Source: Goekera deserti (GTDB lineage: Bacteria; Actinomycetota; Actinomycetes; Mycobacteriales; Geodermatophilaceae). From it: a stretch of DNA of 64,000 nt. Shown piece after piece: positions 26,067 to 36,600 of the stretch. Both the position numbers and the translations under genes were made by a program. The stretch spans positions 248,001-312,000 of the forward strand of contig NZ_JAAGWK010000005.1 of assembly GCF_010685995.1 (NCBI RefSeq), in the 5' to 3' direction. How positions within the stretch are numbered: position 1 is the first letter of the stretch; every line of letters starts with the position of its first letter. The notes beneath the pieces are model-generated. The model searched no databases. It was not told the DNA's origin and saw nothing but the letters and a program-made list of their open reading frames with translations.

Positions 26067-27695
26067 ATGAGCACCGCCACCGACCCAGACGCCGCCAGCA
26101 CCGACGCCGCCACCACCGCCACGGTGCTGGCCGAGGCGGCCCGCCGCCGTACCTTCGCGGTGATCAGCCACCCGGACGCCGGCAAGTCCACCCTCACCGA
26201 GGCCCTCGCCCTGCACGCCCGGGTGATCGGCCAGGCCGGAGCGGTGCACGGCAAGGCCGGCCGGCGGGGCACGGTGTCGGACTGGATGGACATGGAGAAG
26301 GCCCGCGGCATCTCCATCACGTCGGCGGCACTGCAGTTCTCCTACCGGGACACCGTGGTGAACCTGCTGGACACCCCCGGGCACGCCGACTTCTCCGAGG
26401 ACACCTACCGGGTGCTCACCGCCGTCGACGCCGCGGTCATGCTGATCGACGCCGCCAAGGGCCTCGAACCGCAGACGATGAAGCTCTTCGCCGTCTGCAA
26501 GCACCGCGGCATCCCGGTGATCACCGTGATCAACAAGTGGGACCGGCCGGGCCTGGACGCCCTGGAGCTGATGGACGAGGTGCAGACCCGCACCGGCCTC
26601 ACGCCCACGCCGCTGACCTGGCCGGTGGGCATCGCCGGCGACTTCCGCGGCGTGCTCGACCGCACCGACGGCAGCTACCACCGCTTCACCCGCACCGCGG
26701 GCGGTGCGACCGTCGCCCCGGAGGAGACGCTGAGCGCGGAGGCGGCGCTGGCCCGCGAGGGCGACGTCTGGACGACGGCGGTCGAGGAGAGCGAGCTGCT
26801 GGAGGCCACCGGCGCCCAGCACGACGAGTCGACGTTCCTGGCCGGGATCAGCACGCCGGTGCTGTTCGCCTCCGCGGTGAGCAACTTCGGCGTCGGGATG
26901 CTGCTCGACGTGCTGGTCGAGCACGCCCCGCACCCGACGCCCCGGCCGGACCAGAAGGGCGAGCCCCGCCCGCTGGAGGAGCCGTTCAGCGCGTTCGTCT
27001 TCAAGGTGCAGGCCGGCATGGACACCGCGCACCGCGACCGGCTGGCCTTCATCCGGGTCTGCTCCGGGGTCTTCGAGCGCGGCATGGTGGTCACCGCCGC
27101 GGCCAGCGGCAAGCCGTTCGCCACCAAGTACGCCCAGCAGGTGTTCGGCCGCGAGCGGGAGAGCATCGACACCGCCTACCCCGGCGACGTCGTCGGGCTG
27201 GTCAACGCCTCGGCGCTGTCGGTCGGCGAGTCGCTGTACTCCGCGCGCCCGGTCACCTTCCCACCGCTGGACTCCTTCGCGCCCGAGCACTTCGCCGTCG
27301 CCCGCATCGCCGACACCGGCAAGTACAAGCAGTTCCGCCGCGGAATCGGCCAGCTGGACAGCGAGGGCGTGGTGCAGGTGCTGGTCTCCGACCGCCGCGG
27401 CGACGGCGCACCGGTGTTCGCCGTGGTCGGGCCGATGCAGTTCGAAGTGGCACAGCACCGCATGGAGACCGAGTTCGGCGCGGCGATCACCCTGCAGCAC
27501 CTGGACTACAAGCTGGCCCGGCTGACCGACGCCGAGTCCGCGCCCGTGCTGTCCAAGGCCCGCGGTGCCGAGGTCGTGCAGCGCACCAACGGCGACCTGC
27601 TGGTGCTCTGGACCGACCGCTGGGCGATGGGCAGCTTCGCCCAGAACAACCCCGACGTCACCATGACTCCGCTGGTCGCCGCCTCGCTGAGCTGA
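26067..27695 (+). CDS. prfC: Peptide chain release factor 3
   Basis: About 542 residues, the usual RF3 length. The GTPase has SHPDAGKSTLTE (P-loop), GISITSAALQF (switch I), DTPGHADFSEDTYR (G3) and NKWDRPGLD (G4). The RF3-specific domain follows, including SSRR-type segments KYKQFRRGIGQLDSEGVVQVL and GPMQFEVAQHRMETEFG. RF3 uses GTP to release RF1 or RF2 after termination. ATG codons at 26037, 26058 and 26067 are possible starts; 26067 gives the shortest tail, but none has a clear ribosome site. It converges on the DUF4240 gene with only 5 bp between stops. Confidence 0.93.
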   Translation: MSTATDPDAASTDAATTATVLAEAARRRTFAVISHPDAGKSTLTEALALHARVIGQAGAVHGKAGRRGTVSDWMDMEKARGISITSAALQFSYRDTVVNLLDTPGHADFSEDTYRVLTAVDAAVMLIDAAKGLEPQTMKLFAVCKHRGIPVITVINKWDRPGLDALELMDEVQTRTGLTPTPLTWPVGIAGDFRGVLDRTDGSYHRFTRTAGGATVAPEETLSAEAALAREGDVWTTAVEESELLEATGAQHDESTFLAGISTPVLFASAVSNFGVGMLLDVLVEHAPHPTPRPDQKGEPRPLEEPFSAFVFKVQAGMDTAHRDRLAFIRVCSGVFERGMVVTAAASGKPFATKYAQQVFGRERESIDTAYPGDVVGLVNASALSVGESLYSARPVTFPPLDSFAPEHFAVARIADTGKYKQFRRGIGQLDSEGVVQVLVSDRRGDGAPVFAVVGPMQFEVAQHRMETEFGAAITLQHLDYKLARLTDAESAPVLSKARGAEVVQRTNGDLLVLWTDRWAMGSFAQNNPDVTMTPLVAASLS

Positions 27696-27700
27696 CCCGC

Positions 27701-28651
27701 TCAGCCTGGCAGGAGGTCGGCCCCCGCCCGGTGGAGGGCGCGCAGCTCGTCGACCGCACCGTGCTCCGCGGGCAGGACGGCGAGCACGCACGACGCGCCC
27801 AGAGCCAGCAGTGCCCGCCGACGTTCGTCCGCCGTCCACGACGCACCGACCTCGTGCGGGACGGCGACGGTCACCGGGCGGACCGTGCCCCGGTCCGCTT
27901 CCTCGTCAACGGTCGGTGGACCGACCGCCGGGGTCGGTGACCACCGGTCACCGACGTCGATGCGCACGTCGAGCGAGGCCGCACCCACGTCCGGCGGCAG
28001 ACCGCCGTGCACGGCGACCGGCCGGGACAGCGCGACGGTCAGCTCGTAGCTCTCCTCGTACCGCAGCCAGCCCGGCTGCCCGTACTGCACGATCGGCACG
28101 GAGGTGCCGTCAGGCAACGGGCGCTCCCCCGTGAGCGGTCGGGACAGGTCCCGGCAGTCCACCACCACCGGACGCGGCCCGACGTCCCACGCCTCACGCT
28201 CCGGCTCGACCGGCGGCGACCAGTGGCGCGTGTTCGAGGCCGTCTCGTAGGACACCCGGGTGTCGACGTCGTCCCCCGCGACCTCGTCGGCGGCGTAGAG
28301 CAGACCTTCCGCCTCCCCCGTCCACAGGCTGCGAACGAGCTCCGTGGGGTCGGCGAGGACGGCCTCGTAGGCTGCCCGGCCCCGGGCGACGACCTCGGCG
28401 CGCACGTACAGGAAGGCGTCGTCGCTCATCGGGATCGGCTCGTCGTCCGGCTCCTGGTCCACGTAGCGCACGGGCTGGTCGGCGATCACCTCGCGATCGA
28501 GGTCGAACAGCACCTGCGCGAGTCGCTCCTGGAAGGCGCGGGCCCGGCGTCGGCCGAGCGCCCGCAGCGCCCCGGTCAGCCGCTCGAGGTCCGCGTCGCC
28601 CGTGCCGCCGTCCAGCAGGTCGATCAGCGTCCAGAACTCGTCGGGCGACAT
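27701..28651 (-). CDS. DUF4240 domain-containing protein
   Basis: About 316 residues. The N-terminal half matches the DUF4240 pattern: SPDEFWTLIDLLDGG at the start, a pair of helices with FQERLAQVLFDLDREV, then MSDDAFLYVRAEVVARGRAAYEAVLADP. The C-terminal half (VVVDCRDLSRPL onward) is Pro-, Val- and Asp-rich with no known domain. The ATG at 28651 places the domain at the N-terminus, with AGGCGGG upstream; a GTG at 28672 is the alternative. The cytoplasmic function is unknown. Confidence 0.75.
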   Translation of the reverse strand: MSPDEFWTLIDLLDGGTGDADLERLTGALRALGRRRARAFQERLAQVLFDLDREVIADQPVRYVDQEPDDEPIPMSDDAFLYVRAEVVARGRAAYEAVLADPTELVRSLWTGEAEGLLYAADEVAGDDVDTRVSYETASNTRHWSPPVEPEREAWDVGPRPVVVDCRDLSRPLTGERPLPDGTSVPIVQYGQPGWLRYEESYELTVALSRPVAVHGGLPPDVGAASLDVRIDVGDRWSPTPAVGPPTVDEEADRGTVRPVTVAVPHEVGASWTADERRRALLALGASCVLAVLPAEHGAVDELRALHRAGADLLPG

Positions 28652-28749
28652 GACCCGCCTGGTGATGCGCACGGCGGGATGCTGTCAGAGCCCACCGACA
28701 GCGCGGGACCACACGCCCGCCGGCACCGGTCGCTCGCTACCGTCCAGCC

Positions 28750-28971
28750 GTGACCAGCCCCGACGACGAGCCTGACCCGACCGGACTGGACCAGCCCGCC
28801 GGGCGCGCCCAACCGCTCTGGTGGGTGGCGGTCCCGGCCCTGGTCGCCGGCTTCGGCGGGTACCAGCTGCTGCAGGGCGACACCGGCGGGATCTGGCCCT
28901 GGGGCCCGCTGGTGCTGCTGCTCGCCGGTCTCGGCCTGCTCGCCTTCGTGCTGGTCGACCGCCGCCGCTGA
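28750..28971 (+). CDS. Small two-helix membrane protein
   Basis: 73 residues: an acidic N-terminus (TSPDDEPDPTGLDQ), two helices (about 24-41 and 51-68) and a basic end VDRRR. There is no ribosome site; the GTG at 28750 follows TACCGT (28738-28743) by 6 nt, which suggests a leaderless transcript. It is divergent from the DUF4240 gene and convergent with the aminotransferase-reductase fusion. Function unknown. Confidence 0.65.
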   Translation: MTSPDDEPDPTGLDQPAGRAQPLWWVAVPALVAGFGGYQLLQGDTGGIWPWGPLVLLLAGLGLLAFVLVDRRR

Positions 28972-28993
28972 CCCGACGGCGGCCGACCGGGGC

Positions 28994-31825
28994 TCAGTAG
29001 CTCATCTCGGTCTTCGGCCGGCCCAGCGCGAAGCCGTGCCGGTCGGCGATCCGGGTGATCTCCTCCACCTGCTCGGCGGAGATCCGGCCGTAGCTGTAGT
29101 GCTCGGTGATGCCCTCCAGACCCAGCAGGATCGTCTCGGACATGCAGGCGAACGCGTGCCCGGGCTCCAGCGGCATGCCGCCGATCCGGAAGTCGGGGTT
29201 CTCCGGCAGCCGCACGACCCCGCCCTGGATGACGGTGACGTCGGGGCGCTCCCGCAGCACCGAGGCGTCGGTGTCCATCGGCACGGAGACGTCGCAGATC
29301 ACCACCGGGCCCGCACCGAGCACGTCCGGGAACACCAGCGGGTCGGGGGCGTTGCTGGCACCCAGCACCAGCTGGGCGTCGGCGAGCGCGGCGACGTCGG
29401 TGGCCAGCCGCACGGGCGCCCGGTCGCCCAGGCCGGCCAGCGCGTCGTGCAGCTGCGCGATCTGCCCCGGGCTCGCCGGGTCCGCCGCGGCCGCCAGGGC
29501 GCGGGCGGCCGGCACACCGGCGAGCACCCCGGCCACGCCGGTCAGGGACGCCGTCGTCCCGGCGTCGGTGGCGTCCCGCAGCCGGCGCAGCGCCCGGCCG
29601 TAGACCCGCAGGGCCGCGCCGAGCAGCGCCTGCTCGCGGCCGGGCCGCCCCACCAGCAGCATCCGCGGCACCCGGTCGCTGACCAGCTCGCTGTAGACGC
29701 TGGCGATGTTGCCGTTCGCGCCGAGCGCGGCGAAGCAGGACTCCTCGGGCACGATCCCGCGCTCGTCGGCCGCCTGCCAGATGGCCCGCAGCCCCATGCC
29801 GACCGTGAGCGCGTTGCCGGTGGTCAGCGCGATGCGGTCCGGGGGCAGCGAGCGGCCGTTGCGGGTCAGGATCGAGTGGTAGCCGCCCAGGCCCAGCGTG
29901 TGGCAGCCCGCGGCGACGGCCTGGTCCACCGCGGTGGTGAGCAGCCGCTGCACGGGGGCGACGTCCTCCCGCAGGGCCCGGCTCATCCGGGCCGAGGAGG
30001 AGAAGACGGCGAGGAAGTTCAGCTGGACGGCGGCACCGGTGGTCGAGCGCACCGTGATCCGCTCGTGGAACTCCGGCTCCACGTGCGGGGCGATCCGCTC
30101 CATCAGGTCGTCCAGCTGGGCCTCGGTGAAGCCGGCCAGGCTCGGGTCGAACAGCGGCAGGTGCGCCGAGGTGACCGAGTGGGCGGCGAAGGCCACCTGC
30201 GGCAGCGCCGGGTCCAGGGCGTCGGAACGCAGCGGCTCGCGGTGGTCGGTGATGTGCCCGCCGACGGCCGCGGGGTCGACCAGGTGCCGGACCAGGTGGA
30301 AGGCGTTGGCCTTGCCGAGTGCCTCGCACGCGCCGTCCAGGGCGGCCACCACCAGCTTCGCGTCCTCCTCGGTGAGCAGGTAGGACGGCTCCAGCCGCAG
30401 CGTGCGGGGGCTGGACAGGGTGGGCGCGACCCGGACGCCGTGCCCGTGCAGCAGGTACCCGGCGAGCACGTAGCCCAGCAGGTCCTGGGAGACGAGGGTG
30501 CGGATCGTGGCCGAGGAGGTCCCGGCCTGGTCGGTGAACTCGATGCCGATCATGAGGCCCGCGCCGCGCACCTCTGCGACGACGCCGGGGTGGCGCTCGC
30601 GGAGCTCCTGCAGCCGGGCCATCAGCCACGCGCCGGTGGCGGCCGCGCGGGCCGGCACGTCGTCGTCGTCCAGCAGCCGCAGCGCCTCCAGGGCGACCCC
30701 GGAGCTGAGGTCGTCCTCGGCGAAGGTGGAGCTGTGCAGCCGGCCGAAGGAGGGCCGATAACGGCTGCGCTCGACGAGCAGCGCGCCGGTCTTGACCAGC
30801 CCGCCGCCGAGGCTCTTGGACAGCAGTACGTAGTCGCCGCGGACGCCCAGCTGCTCGCTGTGGCAGAACGTGCCGGTGCGGCCCATGCCGCTCTGGATCT
30901 CGTCGAGCACCAGCGGCACGCCCTCGGCGCGCACCGCGGCCGCCAGCTCCTGCAGCTGCTCGGCGCGCAGCGGGCGCACCCCGGCCTCGCCCTGCAGCGG
31001 CTCCACGAACAGCGCGACGGCGGTGGTGACCGGCACCGCGGTGAACTCCGGGCCGTGCTCGCCGACGCCCAGCTCGACGACGGTGCGCCGGCACGCGGCC
31101 AGCCGGTCCTCGATCGACCCGCCGGCGCCGACGAACAGCGTCGACCCGCTGTCGAAGTCGGCCCGGTAGGCGGCGTGGTGGGTGAGCTGGACGGCACCGG
31201 TGGTCTTGCCGTGGAAGCCGCCGTCCAGGGCGAGGGAGCGCGGCGTCGAGGCGACCAGCGCGTCCTCCAGCCGGAGCGCGAAGGCCACCGCGTCAGCCGT
31301 GCGGGTGCCACCGGTGTAGCCCAGCCCGCGCAGCGTGGCCAGCTGCGCCTCGCCGGTCTCCGGGTGTGCGGCGACGACGTGCCCGGCCAGCTCGGCCAGC
31401 CGCTGCCGGCGCTCCGCGGCGCGCTCCCGCCACTCCAGGGTGGCGTGCTTGAGGGCGGCCTCGACGGTCTCCGCGCCGCTGTTGGCGAAGGTGACGACGT
31501 AGTCGGCCACGCCGCGGCCGACCCGGTCGGAGAGCTCCCGGGCGAGCTCGGCGGCGGCCGGCCTGATCGAGCCCTGGGCCTGCACCGGCACGCCGTCGCC
31601 GAGCAGCTGCACCATGCGGGCCCGCAACCGGGGGTGGTGGTGGCCGAAGAGGTTGGCGCCGTAGCCGCCGAGGGCGTCGAGCACCCGGGGCGGGCCGGAC
31701 CCGTCGTCGCAGGAGAGCCAGTCGCCCTCGCCGCGGGTGTAGGTCACGTCCAGGCGCAGGGTGGAGAGCAGCTCGCCCGTCCAGGGGCGGACGTGGCTGG
31801 TGTACAGGGCGGTGGGGCTGGTCAC
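28994..31825 (-). CDS. Fused class III aminotransferase and acyl-ACP-reductase-like protein
   Basis: A 943-residue two-part enzyme. Residues 10 to about 500 are a class III PLP aminotransferase: TFANSGAETVEAALKHA, LDGGFHGKTTG, LVLDEIQSGMGRTG (Asp308) and LLSKSLGGG with PLP Lys337. Residues 543-943 resemble the cyanobacterial aldehyde-forming acyl-ACP reductase: AFAAHSVTSAH, GLGGYHSI, LTTGNALT, the nucleotide site LGANGNIAS, and FACMSETILLGLEG, whose Cys894 matches the acyl-accepting cysteine. The prediction is reduction of an acyl thioester to an aldehyde, then transamination to an amine. The GTG at 31825 has GAGGAC upstream. PigE and TamH are known reductase-aminotransferases; the domain order here is aminotransferase first. 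No biosynthetic cluster surrounds it. Confidence 0.85.
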   Translation of the reverse strand: MTSPTALYTSHVRPWTGELLSTLRLDVTYTRGEGDWLSCDDGSGPPRVLDALGGYGANLFGHHHPRLRARMVQLLGDGVPVQAQGSIRPAAAELARELSDRVGRGVADYVVTFANSGAETVEAALKHATLEWRERAAERRQRLAELAGHVVAAHPETGEAQLATLRGLGYTGGTRTADAVAFALRLEDALVASTPRSLALDGGFHGKTTGAVQLTHHAAYRADFDSGSTLFVGAGGSIEDRLAACRRTVVELGVGEHGPEFTAVPVTTAVALFVEPLQGEAGVRPLRAEQLQELAAAVRAEGVPLVLDEIQSGMGRTGTFCHSEQLGVRGDYVLLSKSLGGGLVKTGALLVERSRYRPSFGRLHSSTFAEDDLSSGVALEALRLLDDDDVPARAAATGAWLMARLQELRERHPGVVAEVRGAGLMIGIEFTDQAGTSSATIRTLVSQDLLGYVLAGYLLHGHGVRVAPTLSSPRTLRLEPSYLLTEEDAKLVVAALDGACEALGKANAFHLVRHLVDPAAVGGHITDHREPLRSDALDPALPQVAFAAHSVTSAHLPLFDPSLAGFTEAQLDDLMERIAPHVEPEFHERITVRSTTGAAVQLNFLAVFSSSARMSRALREDVAPVQRLLTTAVDQAVAAGCHTLGLGGYHSILTRNGRSLPPDRIALTTGNALTVGMGLRAIWQAADERGIVPEESCFAALGANGNIASVYSELVSDRVPRMLLVGRPGREQALLGAALRVYGRALRRLRDATDAGTTASLTGVAGVLAGVPAARALAAAADPASPGQIAQLHDALAGLGDRAPVRLATDVAALADAQLVLGASNAPDPLVFPDVLGAGPVVICDVSVPMDTDASVLRERPDVTVIQGGVVRLPENPDFRIGGMPLEPGHAFACMSETILLGLEGITEHYSYGRISAEQVEEITRIADRHGFALGRPKTEMSY

Positions 31826-32087
31826 GGTGCGGTCGTCCTCGGCGTCGGGCCCCAGGCTCGGGGGCGGGTGCTCGTCTCGGCGTTCGGGGCTGCCGGCCAC
31901 GCTGCCGGGAGGTGCACTGCATCCGATCCGGGTGCGCCGGGCAATGCCTGGACACCCCCACCGGGTCACGATGAGTCACCACCAACGGCCCTGGACGGCC
32001 TGTCGACCACGGAGCGTGATCGGTTGCGCTGATGTGGCGGCCTGCGTTCCGCCCCCCTCCCGCCCCCGCGGTGACACCATCGCCGAC

Positions 32088-33235
<1,148 letters not shown>

Positions 33236-33376
33236 CGTCCCACTGTGGTCGCCTGACCACGTGCAGCGACGAGATCTGCCGTGCCGGGCGATGCGTCCTG
33301 TCACTTCCTGCGTCTGGTCTCCCGCGGGCCGGGGCCGCACAGTGGTCACCAGCTGCAACCGATGGAGAACACGCTG

Positions 33377-33832
33377 ATGCGCCGCACGCTGCTCGTCGTC
33401 CTCACCGGCGCCACCGTCCTGCTGACCGGCTGCACCGGGACCGCGGACACCTCCGCGGGGACCCGCTCCGGCGTCGCGCCGTCCGAGGTCTCCTCGACCG
33501 ACGACGCCGGCACCGAGGTCGTGCAGACCGTCGACGACACGGAGGCAGCACGCGACGCAGCCGCCCGGTCCGCCGAGGAGGCGGCCGCCGCCGAGGAGGC
33601 AGCCGCGGTGTCGGCCGCCCGCTCCGCCGCCGCCGACGAGGCCGAGGACGCCGGGTGCACCGGCAGCGCGTGCGACACCGACGCAGGCGCCGACCCCGCC
33701 GAGACGACCGAGGTCGAGCAGCCGTCGTTCTCCTGCGACGCCGGGCCGGACGGCCTGCCGATCTGCGAGGGCGACGTGCCCCGCTCCGTGGGGCCGTACT
33801 CCACGCCGGACGGCACCATCATGGGCCGCTGA
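33377..33832 (+). CDS. Putative lipoprotein, Ala/Glu-rich
   Basis: 151 residues. The signal peptide MRRTLLVVLTGATVLLTGC ends in a lipobox (LTGC). A central helical, possibly coiled-coil stretch rich in Ala, Glu and Asp (about 45-90) follows, then a C-terminal part with four cysteines (CTGSAC, SFSC, PICEG) that may form disulfides outside the membrane. The ATG at 33377 is chosen because GGAGA lies 8 nt upstream; the ATG at 33362 is possible. No family recognised. Confidence 0.7.
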   Translation: MRRTLLVVLTGATVLLTGCTGTADTSAGTRSGVAPSEVSSTDDAGTEVVQTVDDTEAARDAAARSAEEAAAAEEAAAVSAARSAAADEAEDAGCTGSACDTDAGADPAETTEVEQPSFSCDAGPDGLPICEGDVPRSVGPYSTPDGTIMGR

Positions 33833-33933
33833 CCGGCGGCGCACCGCCTGCTTGACACCGGCACGGCACCGGCACGACCCTGCTCCCCACCGGGCGGTCA
33901 CGACCCGGCCAGCCGCGGGCAGGGGGCACCGAC

Positions 33934-34695
33934 ATGCCGGGCCGGCGCGTGGACCCGCTGACCGTCACGGCCGCCGTGCTGGCGTTCACCGCCGCCGTCG
34001 GCTTCGCCGCGGTCGGGCCCGCGCAGGAGCCGGCACCGTCGTCCGCCGGCACCCCGGCGACCACCACCCCGCCGGCAGCCCGCCCCACGAGTTCGACGGC
34101 GACCTCGACCACGCCTCCCCCGGGCAGCCCTGCCCCGACCGGCGCCCCGCCGCCCGGCGTCGTCGGGGTGGGACTGCCGGTGGGCACGGCGCGGGTCGAC
34201 ATGGACGTCGTGTGGCTGGGGCAGGACATCCCGCTGGGCACCGACCGCTCCCTCGACGGCGCCGTCACCGCCTTCACCGAGTACGTCGTCTGGCTGGTCG
34301 GCTCCCCCGCGGCCGAGGTGTCCGGCGGGGCGTTCCGCCGGTTGTCGACCGGCACGGTGTACCCCGGGCTGGGCGACACGGTCGCGCTGCTCGCCGAGCC
34401 GGGGGGCCAGCGCTTCGAGGCCACCGCGGGTGCCTACCGGCGGCTGGGCTGGTCGGGGTCGGAGCAGACGCCGGACGCCGTGATGATCGAGGTGATCGCC
34501 CCCTACGGGGACACCTTCCAGGACCGCTGGCTCTGCATCGGCGGCCTGGTCACCTGGACGCCGGACGGCTGGCTGATCGACAGCATGCTGCCCCGCGAGG
34601 TCCGCCAGCCGTTCGACGGGGCCCGAACGCTGACCTCCGAGCAGAAGGCCACCCTGTTCGAAGGGCCCGGCTGGACGGAGTTCGCGGGCGCCTGA
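33934..34695 (+). CDS. Membrane-anchored or secreted hypothetical protein
   Basis: 253 residues: one N-terminal helix (about 9-27), a Pro/Thr/Ser linker (30-75) typical of exported actinobacterial proteins, and a folded domain with DRSLDGAVTAFTEYVVWL and GDTFQDRWLCIGGLVTWTPDGW. The domain resembles extracytoplasmic domains that follow a single helix in actinobacterial secretion or conjugation-associated proteins, but no family could be assigned. The ATG at 33934 has AGGGGG upstream. It stands between a lipoprotein gene and a c-di-GMP-type gene. Confidence 0.7.
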   Translation: MPGRRVDPLTVTAAVLAFTAAVGFAAVGPAQEPAPSSAGTPATTTPPAARPTSSTATSTTPPPGSPAPTGAPPPGVVGVGLPVGTARVDMDVVWLGQDIPLGTDRSLDGAVTAFTEYVVWLVGSPAAEVSGGAFRRLSTGTVYPGLGDTVALLAEPGGQRFEATAGAYRRLGWSGSEQTPDAVMIEVIAPYGDTFQDRWLCIGGLVTWTPDGWLIDSMLPREVRQPFDGARTLTSEQKATLFEGPGWTEFAGA

Positions 34696-34804
34696 CCTGC
34701 CCTACGGGGTGAGACGCGCCCGCCCCGGGGACTGCGTTGCTCCAGCCCGGGCGCTCGGCTGCCGTTCACGGTGGGGACGTCATCTGTCCCCACCGAGGTG
34801 GAGC

Positions 34805-36586
34805 ATGCAGCCAGCCGTGTCACCCCTGTCCTTCCCCGATGCCTGCGCGCAGGTCGTCGCCACGCTGAAGACCTCTGCGCCGATGGCCTCCTGGTCGGTG
34901 TGCCAGCAGGTCGAGGACCGCCAGGTCTACCTGTACGTCAGCGACGACGCCTACGGCGCGGACGCCGGCGGCTCCCATGCCTGGTCGGAGTCGATCTGCC
35001 AGCAGATGATCGCCGGCGCGGGCCCACGGGTCGCCCCGGACGTGAGCGCGGTCCCGGCGTACGCGACCACGGTCATCGCCCGACGGAAGCCGATCGGCGC
35101 GTACGTCGGCATCCCGATCCGCGCCGCCGACGGCCGGCTCTTCGGCACGCTCTGCGGGCTGGACCCCCTCCCGCAGCAGGCCTCGCTGGCCGCCCAGGCG
35201 CCGCAGTTCGCCCTGATGGCGGCCCTGCTGGAGCAGGTGCTCCAGCGGGACGTGCTGCTGGCGCAGGCCCGGCAGCGGGAGGCCGAACGACTGCTGCGCG
35301 CCCGGCACGACGAGCTCACCGGCCTGCCCAACCGGGGCACGTTCCACCGCCGGCTGGCCGAGGCGCTCGACGCGCGGCGGACCGTGGCACGCAGCCTGTC
35401 GGTCCTGAAGGTCGACCTGGACGACTTCACCGCTGTCAACGACACCGTCGGGCACGCAGACGCCGACCAGCTGCTGGTCGACGTCGCCGGCCGGGTCGCC
35501 GCTCTGGTCCCCGACCGCGCCCTGCTCGCCCGGCTCGGCGGCGACCGGTTCGCCGTCCTGCTCGAGGACGGGGCCGACCCGGGCACCGTGGCGGCGCGGG
35601 TGCTGGCCGGTCTGGCCCGCCCCTTCACCGTCGCCGGTCTGGAAGTGACCGTGCGCGCCAGCATCGGCATCGGTGAGCTGCCGCACGGGCGCGGCGCGGT
35701 GCCGGCGGACACGCTGCTGACCCAGGCCGAGGTGGCGCTGCGGGCAGCCAAGCACCAGGGCAAGGGCCGCGCCGTGCACCACGACCCGGCCATGGCGTTG
35801 CCGGGGGCGGGTGACCTGCTGCTGCGGGAGCCGCTGCGTCGGGCGATCGCCGACGGGACCCTGCGGCTGCACTACCAGCCGGTCGTCGACCTGGACGGCG
35901 GCCCGGTCACCCGGTTCGAGGGGCTCGCCCGGTGGACGCACGACGGCGTCCCGATCGGCCCGGACGTCTTCGTGCCGGTCGCCGCGCGCAGCGGGCTGCT
36001 GCCCGCGCTGACCCAGGCGGTGCTCGAGCAGGCCTGCGCCCAGGCGGCCCGGTGGACCCGGGAGCGGGGCACCCCGATCACGATCGGGGTCAACGTCTGC
36101 CCGGTCGACCTGGTGGACCCGGCGTTCCCCGACCGGGTCGACGCCGCGCTGACCCGGCACGGGCTGCCGGCCGGGCAGCTGGTGCTCGAGGTGACCGAGG
36201 ACGCACTGCTGGCCGACGTCGCCGCGGCCACGGCCGCCAGCCGCCGGCTGCGTGACCTGGGCGTGGAGCTGTCCCTGGACGACTTCGGCACCGGCTACTC
36301 CTCGCTGCTGCACCTGCGGTCGATCTCGCTGGGCAGCCTGAAGATCGACCGGGGCTTCGTGCGCGACGTGGACACCGACCCGGGGGCCGAGCGGTTCCTG
36401 CGGGCGCTGCTGGGGCTGGGCCGCGAGCTCGGCCTCGACGTGGTCGTGGAGGGGGTCGAGCGTCAGGCCCAGGCGGACCTGCTGCGCCGGCTGGGCTGCC
36501 GGCGCGCGCAGGGCTTCCTCTTCTCCCCGCCGCGGGACCCGTCCGAGGTCTGCTGGGACGGGGCCCGGGCCACCGTCGGCAGCTGA
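34805..36586 (+). CDS. GAF-GGDEF-EAL protein (c-di-GMP phosphodiesterase, degenerate cyclase)
   Basis: 593 residues, no membrane segments: a GAF sensor (about 10-150), a GGDEF domain (about 165-325) and an EAL domain (about 335-590). The GGDEF signature reads GGDRF, with the catalytic Glu replaced by Arg, so cyclase activity is doubtful. The EAL domain keeps the key residues: FEGLARW (EAL as EGL), VNVCPVDL, EVTEDAL, LDDFGTGYSSL, KIDRGF and VVEGVERQAQ. It is therefore probably a c-di-GMP phosphodiesterase under GAF control. The ATG at 34805 has GGTGGAG upstream. It converges on the gene at 36601. Confidence 0.9.
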   Translation: MQPAVSPLSFPDACAQVVATLKTSAPMASWSVCQQVEDRQVYLYVSDDAYGADAGGSHAWSESICQQMIAGAGPRVAPDVSAVPAYATTVIARRKPIGAYVGIPIRAADGRLFGTLCGLDPLPQQASLAAQAPQFALMAALLEQVLQRDVLLAQARQREAERLLRARHDELTGLPNRGTFHRRLAEALDARRTVARSLSVLKVDLDDFTAVNDTVGHADADQLLVDVAGRVAALVPDRALLARLGGDRFAVLLEDGADPGTVAARVLAGLARPFTVAGLEVTVRASIGIGELPHGRGAVPADTLLTQAEVALRAAKHQGKGRAVHHDPAMALPGAGDLLLREPLRRAIADGTLRLHYQPVVDLDGGPVTRFEGLARWTHDGVPIGPDVFVPVAARSGLLPALTQAVLEQACAQAARWTRERGTPITIGVNVCPVDLVDPAFPDRVDAALTRHGLPAGQLVLEVTEDALLADVAAATAASRRLRDLGVELSLDDFGTGYSSLLHLRSISLGSLKIDRGFVRDVDTDPGAERFLRALLGLGRELGLDVVVEGVERQAQADLLRRLGCRRAQGFLFSPPRDPSEVCWDGARATVGS

Positions 36587-36600
36587 CCCGGGCGGCGGGC

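Noticed and set aside
23963-27839. Very long minus-strand open frame across the nuclease and prfC genes
   Set aside because: It spans two well-supported genes on the other strand, has no recognisable domain and has a low-complexity composition.
29036-32032. 998-codon plus-strand open frame opposite the aminotransferase-reductase gene
   Set aside because: An antisense shadow; the minus strand carries clear enzyme motifs throughout.
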